From positions 2,542,001-2,606,000 of the forward strand of contig JBANDB010000012.1 in the NCBI GenBank assembly GCA_037576215.1: a DNA stretch of 64,000 nt, written 5' to 3'. This stretch comes from Armillaria gallica (lineage: Eukaryota; Basidiomycota; Agaricomycetes; Agaricales; Physalacriaceae). The notes under the pieces were generated by a model. That model was not told the origin of the DNA, ran no database searches, and worked only from the letters and a program-made list of their open reading frames with translations. Made by a program: the position numbers and the translations under genes. Shown here piece by piece: positions 10,382 to 22,293 of this stretch. Positions within the stretch are counted from its first letter, which is position 1. Every line of letters begins with the position of its first letter.

Positions 10382-12168
10382 TGATGAGCCTAGACTTCCA
10401 TGGCAACGGCAACACCCAAAACTTGGTGAGAGCTTAGGCAATTAATGTAGCAACACAGCAATCAAGGCAATGTGTTTGCAAGTGGTTCGGTGCACCTCCG
10501 TGTGGTCAATTCCTCAATAACACAAGATACACTGTGACTTTAAGTCTGCGAAGTAGTACTCTTGGTCAAGGAGTACTAATAGACGTTGGCTGTAAGCCAG
10601 GAAGGATCTCGATAAACGAGATGGGGTGGAATCTGGTATGACTTGAATACCAAGAAACCGCAATAGAAACTGCGAAAATGATCTAGAGACCACGAAAATG
10701 GGTCTAGAAATCATGGCAACAGTCGAGAAAATGTGGGGAGGGACTGGAAAACATTGCAATGCTCTAGTAATCATGGGGGAGGGCAAGTAATCGTGTGGAA
10801 GGACTGGTAATCATAGCAATGCTCTAGAAATCGTAGCAACATGCTAGAAATCGTTGTGATGCTCTAGAAATTGTGGGGATGGACTGTAAAACGTGGAGAA
10901 GGACTAGAAACCGTTGTGATGCTCTAGAAACCGTTGCGATGCTCTAGAAATTGTGGGAGGACTAGAAATTGTGGCAATGGACTAGAAGACATTGAAATAG
11001 CCTAGTAAACGTGGCTTGGGGTGTACCTAATATTGTGAGTCAAAACAAGTAACAATAAACATACGGAGACTGCAAGAAACTGGTAGAAATCATAGCAACT
11101 GCGGTGCTGAGTGGGGTGCTGCAGCAATAGATGCATGGCAACTCCAAACAATGATAAAGACGAGGGTGATCCTATGGAGCTGAACTGGGCCTACACAGAG
11201 GCAATACTGAACTGGGCGATGAAAACGATGGTGATGTAGAAGGTGAAGGCGATGAAACAATCCTATGTGGTGAAAGTGAAGCAATGTTGTAGCATTAAAA
11301 GACAAAAGCAAGTTATTGACACAAGATTTCGTGTATTGGTGCAACCAACAATGTTTAAAGAGTAAAGCAAGCAGTGGGGAATAACTTGGAGTAACTGTAG
11401 CTGACTGGTAATGCCATAGCCTCGTCAACTGGGTAAGAACTAGCTCTAAAAATGCGGTTTCTGCCTAGTTTTTATACTACAAGTACGATTTTATAAATAG
11501 AATATTCTTCAGAGCCTTAGTAAGGCTGTAAGTCCTTGGCTTTTGTAATAGCCATAGTAAACATATGGTATCTGTGGTTCTAAAGTAACAGCAAGTCTTT
11601 GACGTTGCCATGTATGGATGCGAACCGTGTGGTTTTATTGAGTGACAAGCGGATCATAAGGTGCTGTTTAGCTGCAGATTATTGAGCTGCAGTTGCCATG
11701 CTGAGGTGTATGCGTGGGGCAACAATAATTCGAAGTCTTGGCACTGTAACAGCCTTAGTAAACATGGTCTATAGTTGCTGTAGCTGTAATTATCGTAGCT
11801 GGGAGGGTACTCGCATCAATCACGTCATTTCATTAAATGATTGATGGGCACATCAACTAGTGCTTCTGAGTGATATAGCAACCCCATTTTGGGATGATTG
11901 TTGATCAAAGGTGCCTTGCCGTGATGGGATACGGTAATTGTGATGCGAGGCGAGCTGGGAAGAATAATGGAGTGCATGAGGAGTGGATGTCATGGTTTTA
12001 GGACTGTATCTGGGTTTTTGTGGCCTATACTGCGAAAATCTGTGGTATTATTGAGAGTTGGCAGTGTTATGGAGTGTGTGAGGGTTATAATGGCGTTTTT
12101 TCGAAGGTATGGGGTGATGGATGGCTAAATCTGTGAATTCTGAGCATACAGAGCCTGGAGGCTCATCA
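10382..12168 (-). repeat. E2 3' LTR (left copy)
   Basis: About 1,787 bp, matching 27511-28097 at its left end and roughly 47464-48633 at its right end (shared words such as CTAGTTTTTATA, ATTTATAAATAGA and CAGAGCCTGGAGGCTCATCA). The middle third is strongly diverged from the right copy. Confidence 0.8.
10640..11010. repeat. minisatellite inside E2 LTR
   Basis: A degenerate unit of about 20-25 bp built on GCTCTAGAAATCGTTGTGAT recurs a dozen or more times (for example GGACTAGAAATTGTGG and GCTCTAGAAACCGTTGCG). It explains much of the length divergence between the two E2 LTRs. Confidence 0.65.
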
Positions 12169-12183
12169 TCCCCCCCAAACTTT
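12169..12183 (-). promoter_or_regulatory. E2 polypurine tract
   Basis: On the minus strand AAAGTTTGGGGGGGA directly precedes the LTR start TGATGAGCC. Its position and purine content are those of a plus-strand primer. Confidence 0.65.
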
Positions 12184-12295
12184 ATTTTGTTTTCGGAGTA
12201 TTGCATGGCGTGGCAGGAGCTGGAGACGTTTGGAAGGATAACTTGAGATGCCTAGAGTAGGACTATCTGTTCGCTATAATCCTCTCTTGTAATGC

Positions 12296-12366
12296 CTGCT
12301 TGGTCTAGTGGTTGACTTGGCTGTCTTTTACATGTTGCTGGTTCGATTCTTGCAATTGCCGTAGTT
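12296..12366 (+). other. tRNA-like sequence (A- and B-box), not a functional tRNA
   Basis: TGGTCTAGTGGTTGA resembles an A-box and GGTTCGATTCT a B-box, at tRNA-like spacing. The expected acceptor strands do not pair and the T-stem has mismatches. It lies in the E2 3' untranslated region, antisense to the element. It may be a tRNA-derived remnant such as a SINE head. Confidence 0.45.
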
Positions 12367-12793
12367 TTTAGCATGGCTAAAATCATGTGACTATTGCCGC
12401 GTTTAGGCTTCATGAACTGTCGCTTCATGAATCCTAATGTGAGATTTCTCCCACAGTCTTGTCGAAATCTGTGATATTGTTGCAGGTCAACTTTTCAAGA
12501 CTTGACCGGAAATGAGGTCATAACAAAGCCATTCCCTTTCCAGACATCAAATGATCATGGCAATGTCTGAGATCTGAGACATGAATTCAGTGTTATTGTC
12601 TTTTTAATAGTGCGATGCTGGTGTTTTCGTGGGTTCAAAGTTGCAGGATAAAAAGGGGTAACGAGTAAGGACAGTGGGGGGTAAGAGAGACGATCTCTTG
12701 ACCAAGTAGAATTGAGAAAACGTGGTTGAACAGGGATGATAGTGTCGAAGGAAATGGGAAAAGGGGTAATCGTGGATTGGGTACAAAATTAGG

Positions 12794-14450
12794 CTATTTC
12801 TGCTTCTTTTTGTGTCGGGCTCGATGGTGAGACTTTCTAGAGGACTTGTAATGTGAAGGGGCAGGTCCTAAACCTCCGGGAACTGTGGGTATTATTGCTG
12901 TCTTGCCAGTATTTGGGTCATGGATACTGATGATCTGAGATCCGTTGGCATAATTGCGAATCATACTTTGTGTAAGTATATCAAACAGTCATCCTAAAAG
13001 AATATGCAGGCCTGATTCATGGAAGACATGAATTTGTAGATGGAGGGTAATATCACCGATGAGAATGGGAACATCGCGGGCTAGTCCAAGGGACCAGTTT
13101 ATTATATTGTTAGCTGCCTGCATTTCTATTGTCGTGGCTCGATCATAGGCTAGGCCTAACTGGTGACAAGTAGCTTCTGACATAGAGACAATTTGTGAGC
13201 CAGAGTCAATAATGCATTCGACTTTAAACTGGTGATTAACAATGGGATGGATGGCGTGTATCAGGACTGATTCTGGTGTGGACTTGGGTGTGATTACTGG
13301 TTCTTCAGAATGAATAGATGGTGGATAGGATATGGGGATAGGCAGTGTGGTTTCCAAATGAGTGACTTCATCTAATTTCGAAGTAGATGCCATGACTGGG
13401 TCTTTAATTTCTGCAGCAACCGTTTCAGAAATTCTGGGGGTCACAGCATCATCTGAGAATGGTTCAAGATAATATGGGACAGCGTTATTTGATACTGCAG
13501 CAACTGGTCTGACTGGCTCTGTGTTATTGACTGTTTCAGGAACTGAGTCTCGTGGTGAAATGGAAAATGATGGTGTTGGCTTGGTGAATGAGTCGCTTGA
13601 ATTACAGTTATGCTCTAGCATTACTGCATTCATATCACTTTGTAGCCTTTGAATTTCCGTAGTTATAGCCTGCGATCTGGCTAGAAGCTCTTTGAGATGC
13701 TGCTTCTTGTCTGGTACTGCAACATCTGGTACTGGAGGCTGCGGTTTCGATAATCCTGGTGGCAATAGCAGTGAAGAGGGTAATTGTTGGCTAGTGGAAA
13801 TGGGAGTTGGAACGGAAATGGGAGATGACATGTGACTGGGAGATGGAATGGGCTCTTGAATAGCAGCGGATACGGGTTTAATGTCAAGCTGATGATGCCA
13901 TGCATTAATACGATCCTGGAGACAGGTTCCTGGAAGATCACGAGGAATATAAGCACCAGTGGGAAGAACGATCTTGTTTTCGTGGTTCCAACAGCACTTT
14001 CCTGCCTTTTCCATGATCTCTATTTGACGGCAATCACGGAATTGATGGCCTGGTTTGCCACAAAATTGGCAACTATAGATGGGATGAGACTGCGCAAATA
14101 CTTTATGGGATGCCTGTGCTGCTTGCTGTAAATGACGATCCACGTGCAACTGCAATAGAGTCTTGCTGAGTTTGATAAGCCTGTTAATATGCTCGAGTTT
14201 GACTTGGGGCTCTGTCTGCTTGACGTTAACTGGCATGGAAGGGATAGGGATGGCAATTGAGGATGGATATGGATCTGATGGTCTAGTAGGCACGGCAACT
14301 CTGTCTCTATATCCAGGAGGGGAATTTTCGTGGCTGCTATGTTTATTGGTGCCTTGTAAAATGAACTGGGTGGCAGAATGAATTTCGCTGACATCATAAG
14401 GGTCTGCTGGGTGATGATCAGGTAGTTTGATCTGGAGACGATGGATAATG
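12794..14450 (-). pseudogene. gag: E2 gag C-terminus and aspartic protease
   Basis: It continues the gag begun at 27282-26805; skipping E3 and one TAATG copy restores the frame (...H-V-W-D-S-I then I-H-R-L-Q-I-K). It has a CCHC knuckle (C-Q-F-C-G-K-P-G-H-Q-F-R-D-C, about 14072-14029) and a retropepsin site (I-I-D-S-G-S, about 13210). A TGA at 12991-12989, probably from CGA, interrupts it. The frame then continues about 65 codons through D-P-N-T-G-K and a basic tail to TAG at 12796-12794. No RT follows. Similar gag-protease proteins are, from memory, common in Agaricomycetes. Confidence 0.75.
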
Positions 14451-14835
14451 TGTTACGATTTATTCATTTTTTCCACCTCGGCACCACGGCATCCCAGCAC
14501 CTCAGCATCCCACGCCTAAATAGAATGACTTGAACGTTCCCCTTCAATGCCTGGCAACTGCATGGTTTCCATTCATCGAAGCACTGATAGACAGATGGAC
14601 AAATAGATACAGACAATGGACGAACCAGTATATAAGTAACGCAGCTCTCAGCCATGTACCTTAGCTTCGAGCTACATCCTAATACACGGACCCTACTCTT
14701 CTCTTAACACAAGCCCAGAGTCTAGCGCGTTATACGCTTGCTATAGCAAACTCCACGGTACTATCGCCCTGCCCAAAGTGAGAGGCAGTGTAGCGTTAGT
14801 CGCCTTGTTTGTTATTCCCAAGTCTGTCCATAACA
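14451..14835 (+). repeat. E3 5' LTR
   Basis: 385 bp, matching 26420-26804. TATATAA is at 14629-14635. AGCTTCGAGCTA (14663-14674) lies about 34 bp downstream, where RNA should begin. Confidence 0.92.
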
Positions 14836-14836
14836 G

Positions 14837-14849
14837 TTAGCTCGAAGCT
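14837..14849 (+). promoter_or_regulatory. E3 self-priming primer-binding site
   Basis: TTAGCTCGAAGCT lies one base after the LTR and pairs with AGCTTCGAGCTA at 14663-14674. Compared with E6, both partners changed together (CGAAG/CTTCG here, CAAAG/CTTTG there), so pairing is conserved despite sequence change. Confidence 0.75.
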
Positions 14850-15203
14850 TTCTACTAAACTTCCTAACGCACGCTGCAGAAGTCTTTTTATGCCCTTGAG
14901 ACGACGAAACACCCGACCCCCGAAATACATCCAGAACCGAAAGAACCCTGAACACAGTGGCACGCCTGGCAGCAGAAAGAAACCTCGCCGAAACCACAAA
15001 AAGTGACCCAAGCAACCAGTCCTGACCCCAGAATACAGCGAAGACGACCAGCAGTATGATTACTGCGGGTACTATGGAAGAGACTACGACCTCAACATCG
15101 ATTGAGGAACAAACCATCTGCATCACAAGAAATGCCAACCTTTCCCTTCTCAACGTCCTTCATGCCCTCCTCGCCGTAATCTTCACCAAACCAATAAAGC
15201 TGC

Positions 15204-15353
15204 ATGCAAGCCGTCTGGTCACCCAGTACCATCGCAGCAGTCGCCGTCTCCACCACCATCACCATCTGCGCCCTACTAGCGCTCACCATCCTCGACTGTT
15301 TCCTTCTCTTCCACTGCTGGCATATTGAACAACAGCTCCAGCAACAGGTATAA
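15204..15353 (+). CDS. E3 small membrane ORF 1 (49 aa)
   Basis: It starts M-Q-A-V-W-S-P-S and has one strongly hydrophobic helix at about residues 10-36 (with T-I-C-A-L-L-A-L-T-I-L), then a polar Q-rich end. It lies in the E3 leader upstream of gag. Its stop TAA (15351-15353) overlaps ATA at 15350, the first codon of the next open frame. One G-to-A change from ATGA to ATAA would account for both, implying an ancestral stop-start overlap. No known family. Confidence 0.45.
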   Translation: MQAVWSPSTIAAVAVSTTITICALLALTILDCFLLFHCWHIEQQLQQQV

Positions 15354-15487
15354 ACGAGGAAGATCAGGCAACTTGGCTTGCCCTGAATATCTTCGCTTTC
15401 ATCCTTGTCCAATTAACTCTCCAACAAATCGCTCTCCTTCTCTGCGACATAGATCGCCTCCAACAACAACGACAATGGTGCCTATGA
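15350..15487 (+). pseudogene. E3 small membrane ORF 2 (45 codons, start codon lost?)
   Basis: The open frame reads I-N-E-E-D-Q-A-T-W, then a hydrophobic segment (L-N-I-F-A-F-I-L-V, I-A-L-L-L) and a Q/R-rich end. The first codon is ATA where ATG would be expected. Its stop TGA (15485-15487) overlaps the ATG at 15484 of the next frame as ATGA, typical of coupled termination and reinitiation. The start-loss reading is inference. Confidence 0.4.
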
Positions 15488-16840
15488 CCCCTGATCTGAC
15501 GATACCACAAGCCATCGCCATCGGAACTGCCCTTGCAGGGGCCATCTTAATCTTAATCTTTACCTCACTCATCCTCCTTGCGTACAGGGAGGAAATCCGA
15601 CACTGACTACAGCATTGGGGACTGCTCATCCCCGTCAGAAACCGATATAATCTAGACTATGCCAACGACCCTAGGCGCTATGTCTTCCCCCAAACAACCC
15701 TATACCCCGGCTCCTACCCCAACGCCAACTTCACAAGGAACACGATGACTACAACAACATACTGTTGCCAATGCACTCACACCACCACCCAACTCTCCTG
15801 GCACTCTGCAGCGGAGTTCATACAGGATAGGGAGGAGGTCCGCACCTCCGTCCCACAGACTGAACCCCAAAACGCCACGCCAGGTCCAAGCAATGTTCCG
15901 CGAACCCCCAGTCCACACCCCGTCCCCGAGACCAGGGATGTATGGACTAACATTCTCGACGGACTGACCAACAATGACCAGGACTACCCTATGGGGACCT
16001 GGCAACCAAGTGATACCCCAGAGCAGTACCGAACATGGGACCAACCCGTGGCCCCTTCTGATGCACCTGGCTTTACCACTGCAGAGCTGGATGTCCCCAT
16101 CATCACAATATGGGACACCAATTCTGACGACCCTACCCCTCCATACCCCGGGGGCCTGATACGAGCACCATGTCCCTGGGTTCTTATCCCACACCCCGAC
16201 TGACTCAGCCTGGGAATCCGTATGGCTCCCCAAGGACGATTCCCCAACTCGGATGCAGAGGACTCCGACTCCTCAGGGGAGGATTTCTTCTCCTACCAGC
16301 AATGTCTCGTCAGAGACCACGAGTTCGACCCCCTCCGGTACGATCATCGCGGTAGAATCTGCATTGCCGGAGACCCCTTCTTCCTGAATAGAACCGACTT
16401 CGACTGGCTGGAACTATCGGTCTGAGATTGCGAGATCCTCGGACCTGAACGAACCACCGCCTGGGATCTCAGGTGGCAGGACCTGGAACGAAGGTTCAGT
16501 GCATGCAACCGACATGTACAAGAACCCATGGGCTACTTCTTGGCCACAGAACAGGGGGACCCCATCCAGGGGAACATCCACCAATGACGCGATACGATCA
16601 TGGCTCGCGTCTTCACAAACCAGAACCGAGACCTATACCCCCCTGTGGAGGGGAACCACGTCAACGACGTATGATTCCGCACAACCGATGAACAGAGGGA
16701 GTTGGAGAACGCCCTACGCCCATTGGCTGCCCAAGAGAACGATAGGCTACAGAACCAGGAACTGGTTCGAACAGCCACGCAAGAGGATGACCAGGGAGCT
16801 GGAGACTGCGAGTTGGTTTCCGACGCCTGAAACCTTCCAC
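15475..16840 (+). pseudogene. E3 ORF0-like membrane-anchored ORF (decayed)
   Basis: Starts at ATG 15475 or 15484 (the latter inside ATGA). A hydrophobic helix follows (A-I-A-I-G-T-A-L-A-G-A-I-L-I-L), then R-E-E-I-R-H and a long Pro/Thr-rich tail. TGA stops at about 15604, 16201 and 16423 and further on each fit CGA origins, and the frame stays protein-like past them (for example E-L-E-N-A-L-R-P-L-A-A-Q-E near 16710). Its layout parallels ORF0 of E1 and E6: short acidic or polar N-terminus, one helix, then basic residues. Its 3' end overlaps the gag frame from about 16499. Confidence 0.5.
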
Positions 16841-18265
16841 TACCCCTTCCCTGCTGGGTTCGTACCGTCCCAGAACCCGACCGACATACCCGATTTCTAC
16901 ATTAGGCCGTTACCAGACTCCCCGCCACCTCGAAAGGACCTGAGGAGCAGGGAGTACAGAGGACCACAGACCAGTCGACTAATAGCAGGAAGCGGACCAG
17001 GGGGAGAAGTCGACATGGGGACAGATGGAGAGCCGCCGGCAGAAACAGCCGATGAATGGGCAGCATGAATAGAAGGAATGCTTGCACAACTGCGAGACGA
17101 AAACATGCGGCTACAGGAGGAGCTAGCCGATGAGAAGAAGAAGAGAGTGCCACCCAGAGGCCGAGTGCCACGGCTGGGACCAGATCCCGACAAGTATTCT
17201 ATTCCACGACCGCCACCTGGCGACGACCCACCACCACATGGCCCCCTTGGGCCATGGAACGCTGACCACCCGCCCGCAATGATGGGAGTCAAACCAATTC
17301 TCATCAACCTCCCCTGAAAGTTCAAGGGGGAGCATGACGACATCGAACGGTTCCTCAGAGACTGTACTACATACTTCTCCATCTTCCGACACCATTTCTG
17401 GGGACTCTCATCCCTGATGATTCCATTCCTCACCTCCTTCTTGGAGGGAGATGCCGAAGACTGGTGGGTACACCGACGACCCAACTTCCTGTACTCACCC
17501 CAGGAACCCGACTACGACGCCACCCAAGCCAAGATCGATGACTACAATGTCAGCCCCCAATATCGCTTCCCACGATGGGAAGACTTCGAAGAGGAATTCC
17601 GCAAGCAATTCTGAGACCCCGCCATTGAACTCATCCACAAAAGACGGATGAGCGAGATCAAGATGGGTAGCGACCCTGCCTACATCTTCTTCAGGAAGCT
17701 TGAATGGGAGGCCAAGCTGGCCAACAAGCTCGCTGATGAAATTGTGGACGGACCACTCGTCCGTGCTGTACAGAAGGGAATACCACCGGGATATGGCAAC
17801 ATGATCGCAAACATCAGTTACAGAATCCTGTGCAACTACCAGGAATGGAAGCGGCGCATCATCCAGATGTATGAAGAATGGCAGAAGCAACAGGTCTTCG
17901 AACAGACCCAGGGAACCGACCAACGCCCGGAGAACAAATGACTGCCACCTCCCCCCCAGAGGCAGATTACTGCCACCAGCAGCAGGAACGCTACAGGTGG
18001 CACGACAAGTTCCATGCCGCCCAAGGCACCAGCACCACTCAAAGGACGGGACTTGGTGGGAAGATGGGTGACGTCAACGGGGGCAGACGCGAGAATGCAG
18101 GTAGATCAGGCACAGTATATGAAGGAAGGACTTTGCTTTAGATGCGGCGGCAAGGGGCACCTATCAAAGGATTGCCCCAAGCCGAGACAGGAGGTTAGAG
18201 TGGTGATGACGACAGAAGAAGTACCCCTCGCCAAGAGTACTCAGGTGGAGGAGGTAAAAGACTAG
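16499..18265 (+). pseudogene. gag: E3 gag
   Basis: One frame carries, in order, a coiled-coil-like stretch (L-R-D-E-N-M-R-L-Q-E-E-L, about 17083), a Pro-rich linker, capsid-type sequence (I-E-R-F-L-R-D-C and F-L-E-G-D-A-E-D-W-W, 17330-17460) and a CCHC knuckle C-F-R-C-G-G-K-G-H-L-S-K-D-C near 18136. TGA codons at about 17066, 17315, 17612 and 17939 interrupt it, each explained by CGA. It ends E-E-V-K-D at TAG 18263-18265 next to the conserved 14-mer at 18248. The true start is uncertain. Confidence 0.65.
18248..18261 (+). promoter_or_regulatory. E3 conserved gag-pol junction motif
   Basis: GAGGAGGTAAAAGA occurs at the gag end in E3, E1 (50086) and E6 (35222). Pol lies in the -1 frame in all three. 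A-AAA-G could allow a -1 slip, or GAG/GTAAAAG could be a splice donor. Confidence 0.45.
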
Positions 18266-19731
18266 GTCGCTCGGGTTCTGATTCGCCTGCAGCGACCATG
18301 AACTTTACTGGTGCGCGTTCCCGTACCGTTGAACGGTCTCATTATGCTTTATGTACAGACACTTTACTTACGCATTCGGCTATACCCTGACCCTCACAAG
18401 CAGGGTCGGTTTCTACTTACGCGACTTTAAAAGAACAAAAAAATATTGATACGAACAATTCACGGCCTACGCGCCACTTTTCGACTTCTACGCACCCAGT
18501 TACAGAATCAGCAAACTGATACAATGCCCTTCGGGGCACAGACTCTACTAACAATGAATTAGACATCTCTCCCCCACAAGGAGAGATAGCTGTGGGCTCT
18601 CACTCAATGCATGCCAAAGTGGGGAAACCTGCAGCAAGAAGATTGGCTAATCAACCGGCAAGTAACTCATCGCGAGCGAATGCATCGATCGAAAAGGTGA
18701 CTACCATATCACCACCCATCATAATGGCGGCATCTGGGGCACATAGTCTTAGAACTCAAGGTGATGCCAAGGGCTGACCGGATGGGGCACAAGGGCGGGT
18801 AACTGCCCTTTGCGATGAAGTGACCCCCCAAGCGTGACCAGTAGCAGCTGCGAACGTTGGCTTGGACAAGGGGAGAATCACAAGGATGGATGAACCAGCT
18901 ATCGAAGCACGAGTAGCCGAGGCGAAGACCCCTTCCCGTGACCAGTCGCAGGGCCTGCACCCCCAGGGACTAGTTCCACTGATGACCAAAGGGAGGTTGG
19001 GAACCCTGAAAGCAATGAGGGACCCTACAGGATCACAAGATCCCCACCAGGGCCTGGGGGTGAGTGACGCAACTGGTAAGTCCGTTCATTCAGCACAAGT
19101 CAAGTCTAGTGCCTCCGCACGTGGTGGCAATGGCGACTCCCCCAGGAAACGCACCTCCGGTTCTCCACTTGTGACTGGAGAGGACGACAAGAAAGCCAAA
19201 CGGAAGGAAGCTGCTAGCGCCCAGGCGGTAGAAAGGGGGCACGTAAGTATGATCGAAGTACTCGACGACGAAGACAACACGTCTTTCCAAAGGTGGCTCG
19301 CCGCAGGCAGCCCGACGATTTCTCCGAAGCATCACCCGAAAACACTCCCGACTCCGCCAGAATCCCCGACACACACAACCAAATCTCTCCCTAACGAGGG
19401 GGTCGAAACTCCGAACGAGGTGACCTCACCAATGGTAGCTGTACCCATCGCGGTCAGCGCGAAGGTTCAAGAGGTCCCTCACCAATGGATGAAATCCTTC
19501 GAGGTTGATTGGACGCTACGAGCTGTCCATGAAGCGTCGAGTGACAATGCTGCTCACGCTGTCCTTTGTCTATGGATACACCTATGAATGCTACTTTAAC
19601 AGATCAAATAGTGTCAGTTGACACATAGTGAAAACACAATATGAGTGTCAGTTGTAAATATTCAATTTCTCAGGATTATATAGTATATTAGTCAGCAGGC
19701 CAACTCTTGATATAATGACATCATCAAAAAA

Positions 19732-19835
19732 TCCCGGCAGATCTGGGAATTGAACCCAGGATCTTAAAAAGAAATTTAGTAATATCACATGACTTTTCCA
19801 AGCAGATATGCTAACCACTATACCATACTAGCATT
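19732..19835 (-). other. tRNA-like sequence, left end of P2
   Basis: Mirror copy of 22294-22397. On the minus strand it has A-box TGGTATAGTGG (19825-19815) and B-box GGTTCAATTCC (19756-19746), followed by T6. See the right copy for folding. Confidence 0.45.
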
Positions 19836-20199
19836 ATATATTTATATAATCATCACTCTATATGGCCTCCCTCTCTTATATTTATAATATCCCAATTGGG
19901 CCCTCCCTTTGGTGCGCTTTTTTTTCCTTATTGGGCTGGTCACATCGGCCCATCAATTGCACCTAGAATTGGCTCTCCCATGGCATTAATGGCATCAATA
20001 TCAGGCCATTTTCGGACAAAATTCGCATTTTAGCTCATTTTAGGCTTCCTCAGGCTACTGGGTGGGTCGGGGGATGGTACTAGTATATGCCTAAACATAA
20101 ATAGCATAAAAGCGAACCCTCTGGTGAGGTATGGGGGCCCTGGGGAGGGTGTAAAATAGGTAAAATAGTGAAAAATAGCGGAAAATCACCGAAAAATCG

Positions 20200-20700
20200 C
20201 GTTTTGGGGGTACCACGCACATTGGATCGCTTCAAAAACTTGACCAATGAATTTCCTGACCTTGAAAACCCCCAAATGGCCCCTCTACAGTACATGTGGC
20301 GCATTTTATGGCTAGGCATAATCGGGAAAATTGGCTTTTGATGGTACTATGTACATTGGATCGCTCCAGGGATGTTACCAATCAATTTCTACACTATTTA
20401 AACCCTATAATACATCTTCATATGCTATATATGACCACCGGAATGCGATGAAAAATGGGGGATGGGGGGGAAAACACGGTTTATTTTGTTTTCTAGGCAT
20501 TGCGTCAGTCTGGGGACATCGCCAATCGATTTCTTGACCTTTAAAACCCCCAAATGAGTCTTGGTTACAACTATGGGGTCTCAGGAACGATGGAAATAAT
20601 GATATAACAGTTTAGGAGGAGCACTTAGGGAAACTCGCATTTCTGAGCTTCGGAAAACTTCAGAGTTGTTACCAATGGATTCCTTGACCTTGAAAACCCC
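20200..20700 (-). repeat. ~145-bp degenerate tandem repeats, left arm of P2
   Basis: Mirror image of the four copies described for the right arm. Recognisable words are CCAATGAATTTCCTGACC near 20245, CCAATCAATTTC near 20377, CCAATCGATTTCTTGACC near 20521 and CCAATGGATTCCTTGACC near 20671. Confidence 0.6.
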
Positions 20701-21427
20701 CAGAACACCCCAGGAACACATCTAAAACCTTTGAAATCCATGGTAAAAAAGGTGATAGTAAAAATATGCGAAATACCATATATCTCACATTTTTGACTGT
20801 TGGGGAAGGTAATGCTGGTATAGAATACATGATATATATTGTATAATAGTGTATACAAAAGCTTAGGATGATCCAAAATGTGTTGGCAGAGATATAAGGA
20901 GATCTTTCTGAAAAAAAGGAGGAGCACCCCCAGATTTCGATGTTCTGGTCATCCCATGGCCTGGGGACTATCAGATTCGGATTCCTGGACCCAAAAAATG
21001 GTAGACTCATCTATCATCCTTGGGGTTCATGTGTCAAAACTCCGAAGTAATGAGTGTGCTATTAGTTTACTGTGTGCACAGATATTGCAGTATTGAAAAT
21101 AACCCCCAGGGATGATAGATGAGTCTACCATTTTTTGGGTCCAGGAATCCGAATCTGATAGTCCCCAGGCCATGGGATGACCAGAACATCGAAATCTGGG
21201 GGTGCTCCTCCTTTTTTTCAGAAAGATCTCCTTATATCTCTGCCAACACATTTTGGATCATCCTAAGCTTTTGTATACACTATTATACAATATATATCAT
21301 GTATTCTATACCAGCATTACCTTCCCCAACAGTCAAAAATGTGAGATATATGGTATTTCGCATATTTTTACTATCACCTTTTTTACCATGGATTTCAAAG
21401 GTTTTAGATGTGTTCCTGGGGTGTTCT

Positions 21428-21930
21428 GGGGGTTTTCAAGGTCAAGGAATCCATTGGTAACAACTCTGAAGTTTTCCGAAGCTCAGAAATGCGAGTTTCC
21501 CTAAGTGCTCCTCCTAAACTGTTATATCATTATTTCCATCGTTCCTGAGACCCCATAGTTGTAACCAAGACTCATTTGGGGGTTTTAAAGGTCAAGAAAT
21601 CGATTGGCGATGTCCCCAGACTGACGCAATGCCTAGAAAACAAAATAAACCGTGTTTTCCCCCCCATCCCCCATTTTTCATCGCATTCCGGTGGTCATAT
21701 ATAGCATATGAAGATGTATTATAGGGTTTAAATAGTGTAGAAATTGATTGGTAACATCCCTGGAGCGATCCAATGTACATAGTACCATCAAAAGCCAATT
21801 TTCCCGATTATGCCTAGCCATAAAATGCGCCACATGTACTGTAGAGGGGCCATTTGGGGGTTTTCAAGGTCAGGAAATTCATTGGTCAAGTTTTTGAAGC
21901 GATCCAATGTGCGTGGTACCCCAAAACGCG
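21428..21930 (+). repeat. ~145-bp degenerate tandem repeats, right arm of P2
   Basis: Four related segments start near 21428, 21578, 21722 and 21855, with core GGGGGTTTTCAAGGTCARGA and then a variant of AATCCATTGGTAAC. The last two also share GCGATCCAATGT followed by GGTAC or AGTAC. Spacing is about 133-150 bp. These make up most of the arm. Confidence 0.65.
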
Positions 21931-22293
21931 ATTTTTCGGTGATTTTCCGCTATTTTTCACTATTTTACCTATTTTACACCCTCCCCAGGGCCCCCATACC
22001 TCACCAGAGGGTTCGCTTTTATGCTATTTATGTTTAGGCATATACTAGTACCATCCCCCGACCCACCCAGTAGCCTGAGGAAGCCTAAAATGAGCTAAAA
22101 TGCGAATTTTGTCCGAAAATGGCCTGATATTGATGCCATTAATGCCATGGGAGAGCCAATTCTAGGTGCAATTGATGGGCCGATGTGACCAGCCCAATAA
22201 GGAAAAAAGCGCACCAAAGGGAGGGCCCAATTGGGATATTATAAATATAAGAGAGGGAGGCCATATAGAGTGATGATTATATAAATATATAAT

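Noticed and set aside
8879..10437. E1 5' part as an independent truncated element
   Set aside because: Identical LTR length, matching CAAAT duplications and continuity of gag with 48638 onward show it is one half of a split element.
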